This document shows positions 42,945 to 54,652 of a stretch of 64,000 nucleotides of DNA, piece by piece. Under the pieces are notes generated by a model. That model did no database searches, had not been told where the DNA came from, and saw only the letters and a program-made list of their open reading frames with translations. Source of the stretch: Chrysaora quinquecirrha (taxonomy: Eukaryota; Cnidaria; Scyphozoa; Semaeostomeae; Pelagiidae); contig JACTAT010000012.1 in NCBI GenBank assembly GCA_014526335.1, positions 2,874,563 to 2,938,562 of the forward strand, in the 5' to 3' direction. The position numbers and the translations under genes are program-made. Each line of letters begins with the position of its first letter. The first letter of the stretch is position 1.

Positions 42945-45020
42945 TTGGCAGCTCAGAGCAAACATTTACAAAAGAAGGTTTTAAGCAATGGAAGAATGCC
43001 ACTGGAGCCAATGGGAAACTTTCAAAGCATGCAAGCTCAAGGATGCATCTCCTCTCAATGGAACGCATGCAGAATTTTAAAAGCAGCAATGATCCAATTG
43101 ATGTTCAACTGGTTGGTGCAGCTCAGGCCGCAATTTCGAGAAAAGAAAAGAGAGGGAAGAAAATCGAGAAGTGGTTCGCGTGATATTTGATGTCATCCAA
43201 CATTTAGCGAAGCAAAACAATGCTTTCAGGGGACACGATGAATCAGATGCTGCAGAAAACCGCGGTAACATTCTCGAGGAGCTGAACTTTCTGGCAAAGT
43301 ACCACCAGCCTCTTCAAAAATGGATACAGCAGCATCCCCAGAATGTGTCCTACTTTTCTCCAGGTACCCAAAATGAAATGATTAGCGTTTTGAATCAAGT
43401 AGTTACTGAGAGAATCAAAGGCGAAGTTGTATCTGCGAAGCACTTTTCGATTGAGTGCGATGAAGTAACCTCCCATAAACGAGCATTCATGTCAGTCATT
43501 GTTAGATATGTGTACGATTTCAGCATCTGGGAACGTTGTATCAAGTTAGAACGCGTTGATAGCATCAAAGGAAAAAAACTTGCAGAAATCATCATAGCGA
43601 TATTAGAAGATATGAAATTTCCCATTGCCAATTTAGTGGGGAAGGGGTTCGACGGAGCAAGTAATATGTCTGGGAAGGACGAGGGTGTCCAGCAACATTT
43701 GACAGCTGCTGGTGCAACAAAGTCTATCTATTTTCACTGTTTCGCACACAGGCTCAATCTTGTTTTAGAAAAAGGTGTGGATACAGTTCCAGCAGTTAAC
43801 GATGTATTCGATATCATAGGTTCGATATACCGCTATCTGGAAGGTTCTCCAACGAGACATGCGTTGTACGAAAAAAAAACTGAAAGAAAAGGGAATAACG
43901 AAGGGGAAGATCGCACTGCACTCACTCTCAGACACAAGATGGGCAGCGAAAAGTTATAACCTTGATACGGTAGTCAACACAATGCCAGCCATAGTAGAGA
44001 TGCTAAAGGAGATGTCAGTTGAAGGGGAGTCCGCAGCTGAGGGTTTGCTTGTGAGGATTCAAGTTTATTTTAGCATGTCTTGTGCTAAAAAAGTGCTTCG
44101 CTTTATGCAAATCTGTATCGGAATATTTGCAGTTTGAAGATATGGATCTGGTTTCAGCTGTCTCTGGCGTCCAGTCCTTAAAGCAAGCTCTTCATGACCT
44201 CAGAAACGAAGCGAAAATGGAAGAATTCGTTCAAGAAGTGGAGAATTACTGCCAAGTGACGCACCTCAAAGTAACGAGTTTAGAAGAAGAAGGGCTCGCG
44301 AAGAGGAAGCGGACGATCCCAGGTCATTTTCGCACTGGCTCTGAAATCCTATATGGAGAAAGCAGTGCTGTGCAAGAAGATCAGCCAGATCCATCGCTGT
44401 ATCAAAAGAATCGTTTCAGGAGAGATCTGTACTATCCTTTCCTTGATCGACTCAGCACTGAGCTCGACAGAAGATTTTCCTCTCATGCTTGCGAAATTTT
44501 GCTTCAAGCAAGCACATTCCACCCTACAAGGCTGTTTGAAGAAAACGTCGGAAAAGTCAAACAGCTCGCAGCTTTTTATGACGTCGATAGTGAGCGTGCT
44601 GGCAGTCAGTTCACGCTATTCTCAAAATCAAACGAAGTTAAACTTTGGAAAAAGGAATACGAAGATTACTTGAAGGAAAAGGAAAGAGCAGAGAAGGACA
44701 AAGCAATCCAAATGCCACAGAAATGGCTCTGCTTTCCAACATTGCTTAACATATTTGCGAAAAATGGATTAAGCAATCTCTTCCCAAATTTATTCGAAGT
44801 CGTGAAAATCATTGCTACATTGCCAGTAACAGTGGCATCTTGTGAAAGAGCTCACAGTAAGGTCAAGATAATAAATACATACCTGCGTGCTTCAATGTCA
44901 GACCAGCGCTTGGAGCATCTTATCAAAATAAGCATTGAAAGAGATATCGCCGATAAAATTGAGTTGGACAGCCTTCTAGATCTTTTTAAAGCCAGTGGGC
45001 ATAGGAAACTTGCTTTGTAA
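42945..45020 (+). pseudogene. hAT copy B transposase, main exon
   Basis: After a TTACAG acceptor (42941-42944) the frame reads SSEQTFTKEGFKQWKNATG and HASSRMHL; a shift near 43145 gives REVVRVIFDVIQHLAKQNNA and FRGHDESDAAENRGN. Catalytic residues: HFSIECDEVTSHKRAFM (first Asp), GKGFDGASNMSGKDEGVQQH (second Asp), FHCFAHRLNLVLEKG (C-x2-H), LSDTRWAAK and near the end LPVTVASCERAHSKVK with the Glu, then the dimerisation region RASMSDQRLEHLI. Frames shift near 43870 and 44100. It is the counterpart of exon 1 at 40356-40578, which an inversion has separated from it. Confidence 0.85.
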
Positions 45021-45431
45021 ATCAAGATGAATTACTTTAAAATTTAGTATTTAGCAAGTGAAATTTTCAAAAAGCTGATGATATCTTCAGCGAATGACTC
45101 TTTATTTTCTGCGTGTTTCTATTATTGCGCAGAAAGAGTAGTTACTGGATTCTAAGCCATTTTAAGGCCTCACAGATGGCCAAATTCAGGAGTTGGGGCT
45201 CCGCCCCTGGACCCCAGCCAAGGCTCTGCCCTGCACCTGCTGGGGGGCTTACAGCGCCCCCCAGACCCCCAGCTGTACTGGGCAATGACCTACGGTTATT
45301 GCAAGCGTGCCTACGGCATGCCTGTCTCGTGCCCCCACACGCAATTTTTACAAGAACCCCCTACAGGCCCCATTCTCCCTCGTTTTTGTCCACCCCACTC
45401 TTTTGGGGCTGGCGACGCCCCTGGCAAGCTG
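45021..45431 (+). mobile_element. hAT copy B 3' end, terminal repeat and target duplication
   Basis: After the stop at 45018 comes a GC-rich non-coding stretch (CCCCTGG and CAGACCCCCAGC words near 45200-45270) and the terminal repeat ending GGCGACGCCCCTG at 45423. GCAAGCTG follows (45424-45431). The CCACCCCACTC stretch just inside matches GTGGACTGGGTGG-type sequence of the 5' end. Confidence 0.8.
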
Positions 45432-46180
45432 TGTTGATTATGGCATTGCTTCTCAAACCTTATACGATAAGATTACCCTCTTTTATGTTAGTGAACAGTC
45501 TTGTCTCTCAGATCATTGTAAAATAACTGTTCATATACCTAGCAGAATACAATTGCATAAATCTAAAAATTATTACGAATGGACAAATTTGACTAAATTT
45601 AAATGGGATGACGAGTCCCCTGAAAAATTTAAAAGAGTTCTTAGAGACAAAACAATTCATGACACAATTTCATACTTATTGAGTAACGTTGATAATTGTA
45701 AAGATGTAAATGCATTGTCATCAGAGCTAATCGACATATATCACCTTGCGGCAAATAATTCATTAAAATCAAAACCTATAAACGGGCCTAACAAAGCTTG
45801 CAACTCCACAAGCAAAAAGAAATGGTTTGATTCTGATTGCAAGGCTTTAAAAAAAGAAGTTTCCAACTTTCCAAACATAATCAATCAGACCCTTTCAACG
45901 AACTCGCTAGAGTTAGATATCGTGATAAGCTACAAGAAAATAAATCTCCCCAACAAACTAAGCGTGAAACCTTTTGGAATGAACAGATCTCAAAACTTCA
46001 TCATGATTCAAATCAAGATGACTTCTGGAATAACTGGAAGGAATTCGATGAAAACATCACACAAAAACCTATCACAATTCAAGGTGGTTTAATATGGGAA
46101 AACTACTACGAAAAGCTTTTCGCATCGGATGAAACAGAATTTAATAGACAATACTCTGAAACAACTAATAGCGTTTGAAG
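45424..46180 (+). pseudogene. LINE-B endonuclease end and linker
   Basis: From the hAT target site the frame reads ASCVDYGIASQTLYDKITLF and LSDHCKITVHIPSR, the last part of an APE endonuclease with the SDH catalytic His. Then the linker YYEWTNLTKFKWDDESPEKF and KKKWFDSDCKALKKEVSNF. A shift near 45860 continues as DKLQENKSPQQTKRETFWNE. The upstream half is at 41119-41338 in inverted orientation. Confidence 0.75.
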
Positions 46181-46193
46181 CGACGATAGCTCA

Positions 46194-47250
46194 ATGCTAT
46201 CTAATGAAACAGATAATAAAGAATTCGCTGAAGCTGTTGGTAATTTGAAAAACAAAAAAGCTGTTGGATTTAACGGTATAAGTAATGAAATGATCACAAA
46301 TAGCCCCTCCAACCTGCTTCAATTGATCAAAATGACATTTAACTTGGTCTTCAAAAGAGGAAAAATCCCTAAAATTGGTGTAAAGGACTTATAACGCCAG
46401 TGTACAAAATGGGAAAGAAATCAGATCCGACAACTACCGTGGTATCTGTGTTGGCAATGCATTGCTTAAACTTTTTTGCTTGATTCTTAATAACAGACTT
46501 AAATCTTTTGTAAGTTTCAATAAATTAATCCACAAAAACCAAATCGGATTTCAAAATGCTAAACGTACTTCTGACCACCTCCTTACTCTCAAGGCACTAA
46601 TAAATACACATGTACATGATGATTCTAGAAAAAAAGTACACGCTGCATTTATAGACTTTCGTAAAGCTTTCAACAATGTTTGGCATAATGGCCTCTTCCA
46701 AAAACTGAGAAACAAAGGAATCAATCGCAAATTTTTAGAAATTATCCAGTGCATGTACATCAATACTGAATGTGCTGTTAAATTAAACAATCAGTGTACA
46801 AACTTTTTTAAATGCTCTAAGGGTGTCCAGCAAGGATGTCCTCTGAGTCCAACACTCTTCAATTCATTCATAAACGATCTTGTTGAAGAATTTAACAAAA
46901 GTAACCCATCTCCTCTGAATCTTGGGCATGAACCAATAACCTGCCAATCTTACGCTGACGACCTAATCATTCTCTCTGCTTCTCACATTGGTTTACAAAA
47001 ATTTCTAAATAGCCTCAGCGATTATTGTAATAACTGGAAACTCCAAGTGAACAGCGATAAGTCTAAACGTATGACATTTTATAAAAATAACACAAAATAT
47101 AAACAATGTTTCTGCATTAACGGCAACCCGCTTGAAATCGTGACTGAGTTCACTTACCTTGGTATCACTCTAAATGCGGCATGTAATTTTAAAGAATCAT
47201 TACATATGCTTACCTTAACTTTAGCCAGAATGATTGGGACAAAAACATAG
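46194..47250 (+). pseudogene. LINE-B reverse transcriptase, first copy
   Basis: NLKNKKAVGFNGISNEMI (46230-46310), then in another frame HKNQIGFQNAKRTSDHLLTL, AAFIDFRKAFNNVWHNGLFQ (motif A Asp), GVQQGCPLSPTLFNSFINDL, CQSYADDLIILSASHIGLQK (YADD intact) and LEIVTEFTYLGITLN. The frame closes at 47250; the thumb and C-terminal region follow in broken frames to 48032. Clade not assigned (RTE/CR1-like features mixed). The part from 46498 is duplicated downstream. Confidence 0.8.
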
Positions 47251-48032
47251 TTGAAAAAATCCATACACAGTTTTTAAAACGCATACTTGGAGTAAACAGG
47301 TCTACGATCAATGCTGTAGTAAGAGGTGATCTAGGCCGCTTCCCTTTAAACATTTCGGTCAGTTGTAGGAACAATAATTTCATAAAGCATATCTTACAAT
47401 ACTCTGAACCGGATTCACTTGTCACACAAGCTCTTTAATATGAAAGATCTGTTACAGATCGAAAATCAATCGTATCTTTCATTAACAAACTAACAGATGA
47501 GCTAAAAACTAACGAATTGACCAATTCAACGCTAACCTCTCTTTTTAAGACTGGTATAAGAAAAGCATTAGAAAAAAACTACAGCATTTACTGGAGAACA
47601 TACATAAGTAACTGCTCCAAAGCTTTGACTTACAAATCCTAAAAAATCAAATAATTTACGAAAATATCTTGATATTATCCCAACTAGAAGACACAGAAGA
47701 ATAATGTCAAAACTAAGATTAAGTGATCACTGCCTAGCTATAGAAAAAGGTAGACATTTTTAAACCGCCTATTGATAAAAACGCGAGATTCTGTAAATAC
47801 TGCAAAAATATTGTAGAAGATGAAATACACTTTGTCTTAGTATGTAGTGAATACAATTTTGAAAGAGAAAATTTTTAATAAAATCCACAGCCTTTATCCA
47901 AACTTTACAACTATCCCCTCTGCAGACCAACAATTTATATATTTAATGCCAAATGAGAATAAAGTCTTCCTAGAAAGCTTTAGTGCCTTCACCAATGAAA
48001 TTTATGATAAACGTACTGCTTTAGAGAAATAA
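47251..48032 (+). pseudogene. LINE-B C-terminal region, first copy
   Basis: Interrupted frames read RILGVNRSTINAVVRGDLGR, KSIVSFINKLTDELKTNEL, LRLSDHCLAIEKGRHF and CKYCKNIVEDEIHFVLVCSE, a typical LINE tail with C-x2-C and a His-x3-Cys, then LYPNFTTIPSADQQFIYLMP to the stop at 48032. Frameshifts at about 47265, 47660 and 47760. Confidence 0.7.
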
Positions 48033-48093
48033 GCTATTCAGTGGTTGCTTTACTTAGTTAATATAATTTGAATTAGAGTAATAATTACCTTGA

Positions 48094-48138
48094 CACCCTT
48101 GATGCGGGTGAGTTTCTATAACACCCACGATGCGGGTG
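48094..48138 (+). other. Tandem hairpins in LINE-B 3' UTR, copy 1
   Basis: CACCCTTGATGCGGGTG and CACCCACGATGCGGGTG, 28 bases apart, are variants of a palindrome with a GAT loop. They lie ~60 bases after the stop codon. The first is damaged here. Confidence 0.75.
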
Positions 48139-49016
48139 AATATTAGTACCAGTTTAGCCTTGGAAAGACAAGATACCACTCAGCTGCCTTTTAACTTGCT
48201 GCCTTTTAACTTGCAGCCTTCTGAACTTTCACTAGAGTTTGGGGAGGTTGTGGGATGACATGGGGAGCTAACCTATTTCAGTCCGATTCATCTCATGAAA
48301 TTTTATTTAGAATTACAATTTCCAGTTGCAAGAATGTCCCTGCCAAAACACTTTGCGTTTGAGTAATTACATTTTTGACAAGGAAGTAGGCTGTAGGAGA
48401 GGATGACAAGTTTTTTTCATCACCTGGCACTGCTCACAAAACATGGATCTACAGCATTAGTATCGAGGAATAGGATTGAGGAATAGGAAAAAGATTACAC
48501 CCGCCCCCGGTGTAGTTTAGCCATCGGACCTTCTTTTTCAAGTTTCTGCTATCGTTTCTGGGGTAATTGGGGCTAGCCCTTTTTTGATCAAGGCACGAAT
48601 GTCCCTGAAAAAACACTGACTTTGAGTATTTAAATTTTCAACAAAGAAGTAGACTGCACGGATTGTTGACAAGTTGTTTTTGTCACCTGGCACTGCTCAC
48701 AAAGCATGGGTCTACGACATCAGTATTGAGGAATAGGATTGAGGAATACGAAAAAAATCACACCTGACAATACAATTATTGCCTAACAATAAGGTCAAGG
48801 CAACTGGCCCTTAAAACAACTAAGGGCACATCAGCTAAGGTTTCCCCTGCCTGTCTTCTATGCACCCAAATCTGCAGGCAATAAGAGAACCTCGAAACCA
48901 AAAGAACTAGAGTTCAGTTACTCTTGCATACAGATCATCAAAATGATTAAGCAATTGGTACCTACTGTCAATGGGGCCAAGGTTTATTTTGCAATCCATG
49001 CCTACTACGACTTGAA
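48139..49016 (+). repeat. Flank of LINE-B inside the duplicated unit, with an internal ~270-bp repeat
   Basis: AATGTCCCTG..AAAACACT, CACCTGGCACTGCTCACAAA and GAGGAATAGGATTGAGGAATA occur twice (about 48333-48495 and 48598-48755). A short piece related to the SINE-like repeat (TTTCTGGGGTAATTGGGGCT) lies between them. No gene. The same stretch recurs at 50664-51535. Confidence 0.7.
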
Positions 49017-50554
49017 CTTAAATCTTTTGTAAGTTTCAATAAATTAATCCACAAAAACCAAATCGGATTTCAAAATGCTAAACGTACTTCTGACCACCTC
49101 CTTACTCTCAAGGCACTAATAAATACACATGTACATGATGATTCTAGAAAAAAAGTACACGCTGCATTTATAGACTTTCGTAAAGCTTTCAACAATGTTT
49201 GGCATAATGGCCTCTTCCAAAAACTGAGAAACAAAGGAATCAATCGCAAATTTTTAGAAATTATCCAGTGCATGTACATCAATACTGAATGTGCTGTTAA
49301 ATTAAACAATCAGTGTACAAACTTTTTTAAATGCTCTAAGGGTGTCCAGCAAGGATGTCCTCTGAGTCCAACACTCTTCAATTCATTCATAAACGATCTT
49401 GTTGAAGAATTTAACAAAAGTAACCCATCTCCTCTGAATCTTGGGCATGAACCAATAACCTGCCAATCTTACGCTGACGACCTAATCATTCTCTCTGCTT
49501 CTCACATTGGTTTACAAAAATTTCTAAATAGCCTCAGCGATTATTGTAATAACTGGAAACTCCAAGTGAACAGCGATAAGTCTAAATGTATGACATTTTA
49601 TAAAAAAAACACAAAATATAAACAATGTTTCTGCATTAACGGCAACCCGCTTGAAATCGTGACTGAGTTCACTTACCTTGGTATCACTCTAAATGCGGCA
49701 TGTAATTTTAAAGAATCATTACATATGCTTACCTTAACTTTAGCCAGAATGATTGGGACAAAAACATAGTTGAAAAATCCATACACAGTTTTTAAAACGC
49801 ATACTTGGAGTAAACAGGTCTACGATCAATGCTGTAGTAAGAGGTGATCTAGGCCGCTTCCCTTTAAACATTTCGGTCAGTTGTAGGAACAATAATTTCA
49901 TAAAGCATATCTTACAATACTCTGAACCGGATTCACTTGTCACACAAGCTCTTTAATATGAAAGATCTGTTACAGATCGAAAATCAATCGTATCTTTCAT
50001 TAACAAACTAACAGATGAGCTAAAAACTAACGAATTGACCAATTCAACGCTAACCTCTCTTTTTAAGACTGGTATAAGAAAAGCATTAGAAAAAAACTAC
50101 AGCATTTACTGGAGAACATACATAAGTAACTGCTCCAAAGCTTTGACTTACAAATCCTAAAAAAATCAAATAATTTACGAAAAATATCTTGATATTATCC
50201 CAACTAGAAGACACAGAAGAATAATGTCAAAACTAAGATTAAGTGATCACTGCCTAGCTATAGAAAAAGGTAGACATTTTTAAACCGCCTATTGATAAAA
50301 ACGCGAGATTCTGTAAATACTGCAAAAATATTGTAGAAGATGAAATACACTTTGTCTTAGTATGTAGTGAATACAATTTTGAAAGAGAAAAATTTTTTAA
50401 TAAAATCCACAGCCTTTATCCAAACTTTACAACTATCCCCTCTGCAGACCAACAATTTATATATTTAATGCCAAATGAGAATAAAGTCTTCCTAGAAAGC
50501 TTTAGTGCCTTCACCAATGAAATTTATGATAAACGTACTGCTTTAGAGAAATAA
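49017..50554 (+). pseudogene. LINE-B reverse transcriptase and tail, second copy
   Basis: Starts inside the RT (after the region of NNRLK) because of the tandem duplication and repeats AFNNVWHNGLFQ, GVQQGCPLSPTLFNSFINDL and YADDLIILS. The open frame visible from 49272 gives 165 residues to 49769. The frameshifts of copy 1 are mostly shared, so decay preceded duplication; one indel near 49773 differs (AAAAATCC versus AAAAAATCC). Confidence 0.8.
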
Positions 50555-50615
50555 GCTATTCAGTGGTTGCTTTACTTAGTTAATATAATTTGAATTAGAG
50601 TAATAATTACCTTGA

Positions 50616-50663
50616 CACCCGCGATGCGGGTGAGTTTTTACCTTAACACCCACGATGCGGGTG
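50616..50663 (+). other. Tandem hairpins in LINE-B 3' UTR, copy 2
   Basis: CACCCGCGATGCGGGTG is a perfect 7-bp stem with a 3-base GAT loop; CACCCACGATGCGGGTG follows 31 bases later with one mismatch. Equivalent to 48094-48138. Confidence 0.8.
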
Positions 50664-51535
50664 AATATTAGTACCAGTTTAGCCTTGGAAAGACAAGATA
50701 CCACTCAGCTGCCTTTTAACTTGCTGCCTTTTAACTTGCAGCCTTCTGAACTTTCACTAGAGTTTGGGGAGGTTGTGGGATGACATGGGGAGCTAACCTA
50801 TTTCAGTCCGATTCATCTCATGAAATTTTATTTAGAATTACAATTTCCAGTTGCAAGAATGTCCCTGCCAAAACACTTTGCGTTTGAGTAATTACATTTT
50901 TGACAAGGAAGTAGGCTGTAGGAGAGGATGACAAGTTTTTTTCATCACCTGGCACTGCTCACAAAACATGGATCTACAGCATTAGTATCGAGGAATAGGA
51001 TTGAGGAATAGGAAAAAGATTACACCCGCCCCCGGTGTAGTTTAGCCATCGGACCTTCTTTTTCAAGTTTCTGCTATCGTTTCTGGGGTAATTGGGGCTA
51101 GCCCTTTTTTGATCAAGGCAAGAATGTCCCTGAAAAAACACTGACTTTGAGTATTTAAATTTTCAACAAAGAAGTAGACTGCACGGATTGTTGACAAGTT
51201 GTTTTTGTCACCTGGCACTGCTCACAAAGCATGGGTCTACGACATCAGTATTGAGGAATAGGATTGAGGAATACGAAAAAAATCACACCTGACAATACAA
51301 TTATTGCCTAACAATAAGGTCAAGGCAACTGGCCCTTAAAACAACTAAGGGCACATCAGCTAAGGTTTCCCCTGCCTGTCTTCTATGCACCCAAATCTGC
51401 AGGCAATAAGAGAACCTCGAAACCAAAAGAACTAGAGTTCAGTTACTCTTGCATACAGATCATCAAAATGATTAAGCAATTGGTACCTACTGTCAATGGG
51501 GCCAAGGTTTATTTTGCAATCCATGCCTACTACGA

Positions 51536-52437
51536 CTTGAATCTTGCTGCACAATTAGGATTAAGGTCTCCTTGCATACTAAGCACCCTAAACTTTTAGT
51601 GACACATGCCTACTTATATTGACACTAAGGTTTCTTTTGCAACCAACACCTACAAGGACTTGAAATCTACTGCACACTAAGGTTTAAGGTCTCCTTGCAT
51701 ACTAAGCACCTAGACACCAAGCGACCCATACTGTATATTGACACTGAAGTTTATGAAGCTACTTTGCAATCCACACCTGAAGTCAATCAGGTATTACTGG
51801 TCCAAGGAACAGGGTAGAGCAACAGTACTAAAGAGCAACCGTGGACCCCCATCTAAAAACCAGCTGCACATTAAGGCCTAGGCATTTCTTTCCATTTCTT
51901 AGCACCCAAATATTAACTCACCCGTATTAAGCTACTGTCATTGACAACAAGCTCATTGTCACTAATCTCCCTTCCATACAAAGGTCTCTTAAAGTGAAAA
52001 GTGGTGTCTTTACGGTCACTAAAAGTGTCTTTTTGGCATGTATAGAACGTTAGCAAACTTTTTTACGTGTTGGTTTGAAAACAGAAAATAAACAGCCACA
52101 TAAAGCGTACTGTGAGCTAATAAAGGTGTAGTACCAACCTCAGCGAAAAATCCCTAGGCTGTCCACATATGAATCAATTTGTATCTTTAGGGGACTGGGT
52201 CCCAATCATGTGAAAGTGAAAAGCAACAACTGTTTCTCACAAGTTGTATACATTTTTAAACATATATATATATAGTAAATTCAGTGTATATTACCATTAT
52301 TCAAGGCTAGCTCCTCAGCCAATCTCCCATATAGAGCATTTTGGGGCTTATGATCAGTATGCTCTGTATTATATGAGTGCCCCCTCACTCCTGCGTCCAG
52401 GAATAATGCTAGCAGAATAGGTAATAGGTAAAGAGTA
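51536..52437. other. No gene; short diverged direct repeats
   Basis: Words such as TCCTTGCATACTAAGCACC and GACACTAAGGTTTCTTTTGC recur two or three times between 51540 and 51780. A TATATATATATAT run lies at 52262. No ORF of note. Confidence 0.5.
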
Positions 52438-52448
52438 ATGTATCATAT

Positions 52449-54480
52449 TTATTCTCTGATATTTGTATCATTATCATCAGTTGTGAATTTGGTTCTGGTT
52501 AAAACATCTCCGATATTTTTGTGTCTTTCCAGGACCAAAACGGGTGGTTTGGTCCAAATATGTTTTAATTCATTATCCTCAGTAATTATGTGCCAATGTG
52601 TTTTCAGTATATTGCGAATTTTAACAGTTCTATTATCAAATGGTATAATGAAGGGTAGATTTCCAATCTTATTGGTTTCAATGTTTGGCTCTCTTATTGA
52701 GTTATCCAATAGATCTCTTTGAGATAGTGTTCGAATTTTGTTAAATTGTTTATCAATCTCTTTTGGTTCATAACCCCTGCCAACTAAGTGGCATTTTGGC
52801 GTTTTAAGCTTTGTAAACAATTCATTATCATCAGTTGAGTGCTTGGCTGTAAATTACTCCTGTTTTGCTGCTCCATGGATGGAATGAATCCCTATGGAGC
52901 AGACCACATGAGTCTGTAGGTTTTTTATATAAAGAACTAGTTATAGTTCCATTTTCTTTTAGATTTATAGTTGTGTCCAAGAAACTAATCTTTTGTGTAG
53001 AGTAGGATGATTCAACTTTATCGAATGATGTGCAGTGTTAATGTAGTCAGGGAATGTCTTTAGATCTTCAAGGGGGTGTGGCCATATCAGGAATATGTCA
53101 TCAATGTATCTTTTCCAGATTATGGGTATTTTTCTACCTGGGGCGTTGTTTAAAAGATTTGTTTCTATAGATTTCATGAATATATTTGCATAATTGGGGG
53201 CAAATGGGCTACCCATTGCAGCCCCCCTGATTTGTTGGTAGAATTTGCCATTAAATGTGAAATATTGACACTATTGTGCTTCAATATATAGTTCATCATA
53301 TGTTCGATGTATTGTAATGGGAGGGGGTGCCCCCTCAATAGTGTTGTAGGAAAGCATTAAGGCAGGCATTTATGCCCTCCTAGTGTGGAATGTTTGTATA
53401 TAGAGATTTCACGTCTAAGGTAACCAGCCACGAGTTTTTAGGGACGTGGTCCCCCAAACTGAGCAAAATTTGTAGAAAGTGTGTTGTGTCTTTTATGTAT
53501 GAATCACTTTTTTCAACTATAGGCCTCAAATAATAATCTAGATATGAGGACAATTTCTCAGTAGGAGAATTGCAACCAGACAGTATTGGTCTCCCTGCGA
53601 TACCCTCTTTGTGAATTTTCGGCAGTAAATAAAATATAGGTGTTCTGACATTTGTGTTAGATGTTAAGTATTTGTATAGATTTTTATCTATTAGGCCCTT
53701 GCGGACAAGGTGTGTTGTTAAAGTTGTGATATGAAAGGCTATTGCAGCTGTTAGATCTCTTGTTTGTTGCATATAATATCTTTCATCAGAAAGTTATTTC
53801 ATGGCTTCGTTAAGGTACATTTGTTTAGGCCAAAGGACTATCCTTCCACTGCTTTGGATATAGATATATCATGCATATTTTTTAATTGGCTGAGAGCTTC
53901 TTTTTCGTCATATCTGAGATTTGGAGTATCATCATGATTTTGGGAGAAGAGATCAACGATTTCTTTTACAACCTTTTATAAACAATAGCATTATCAACCT
54001 TATCTGGTTGCCATATAGATTTTACCCTGAAGGGTGTTGTTGTGTTGTTATCCAAATCACTTTTAAAGTGATAGTGTATCATCATTCTTCTTTTGATTTC
54101 TAGGAAGGCCCTTTTTCCAGTATATGCCTGTACTGGTTTAGGGGTCATAACGAATGATAGCCCCTTATTTAGAACAGATATTTGTTGTGGTGTAAGAACC
54201 CTATTGCTCAAATTGAGAATGCTGTTGTTTTTGTTTTATAATTTGTTTTTACCTCTCTCTTGAGGTATTTTCGCACTGAAGATTTGTGCTGTTTTGACCT
54301 TGTGCGCCGTTTTCTGTTGTGGCCTAAGATTTTTCTAAGGCATGTATTATTGTGTGAGTTCTTAAACACCGGTTTTCTGATAGGAACTATTGGAAAAAAA
54401 TAATTTCGAAACTGATGATACAGAATACAACAAGAAAAAGAGAATTGTCGAAGCAACAGAACAAAATCATGAGAAATATA
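52449..54480 (-). pseudogene. Penelope-like RT without a visible GIY-YIG domain
   Basis: Minus-strand pieces in order: LTPQQISVLNKGLSFVMTPK (54190), RRMMIHYHFKSDLDNNTTTP, then 53772-53380 with FYLLPKIHKEGIAGRPILSG, YLDYYLRPIVEKSDSYIKDT and WLVTLDVKSLYTNIPH (motif A Asp), 53216-52965 with GSPFAPNYANIFMKSIE and WKRYIDDIFLIWPH (catalytic DD intact) and 52820-52449 with GRGYEPKEIDKQFNKIR and the usual PLE-type tail. It ends at NIRE with no Cys-rich GIY-YIG block. Frames change four times. It belongs to the PLE/DIRS-type RT group; exact clade open. Confidence 0.75.
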
Positions 54481-54652
54481 TGCAAGAACAATTTTATAGT
54501 TTAGAGATAATAAGTAATGACATATTTAAGGGTACAGTTTTATAGTGTTCTCAACGATTTGTTATTTTTATTCTCTTGGACGTTTGGCACCAGACCTAGG
54601 GCCCTCTCGTGTGAAGCGTCGTTAATATCATAGTGATTAATATCATTAATAT

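Larger units (their letters stand above)
46498..51535 (+). repeat. Tandem duplication, two ~2519-bp units
   Basis: Unit 1 runs from about 46498 to 49016 and unit 2 from 49017 to 51535. They are nearly identical; differences are single bases (for example CGT/TGT at 47089 versus 49607) and small indels. The junction joins the 3' flank directly to the middle of the RT (CTACGACTTGAACTTAAATC) with a short ACTT microhomology to both parents. Confidence 0.9.
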
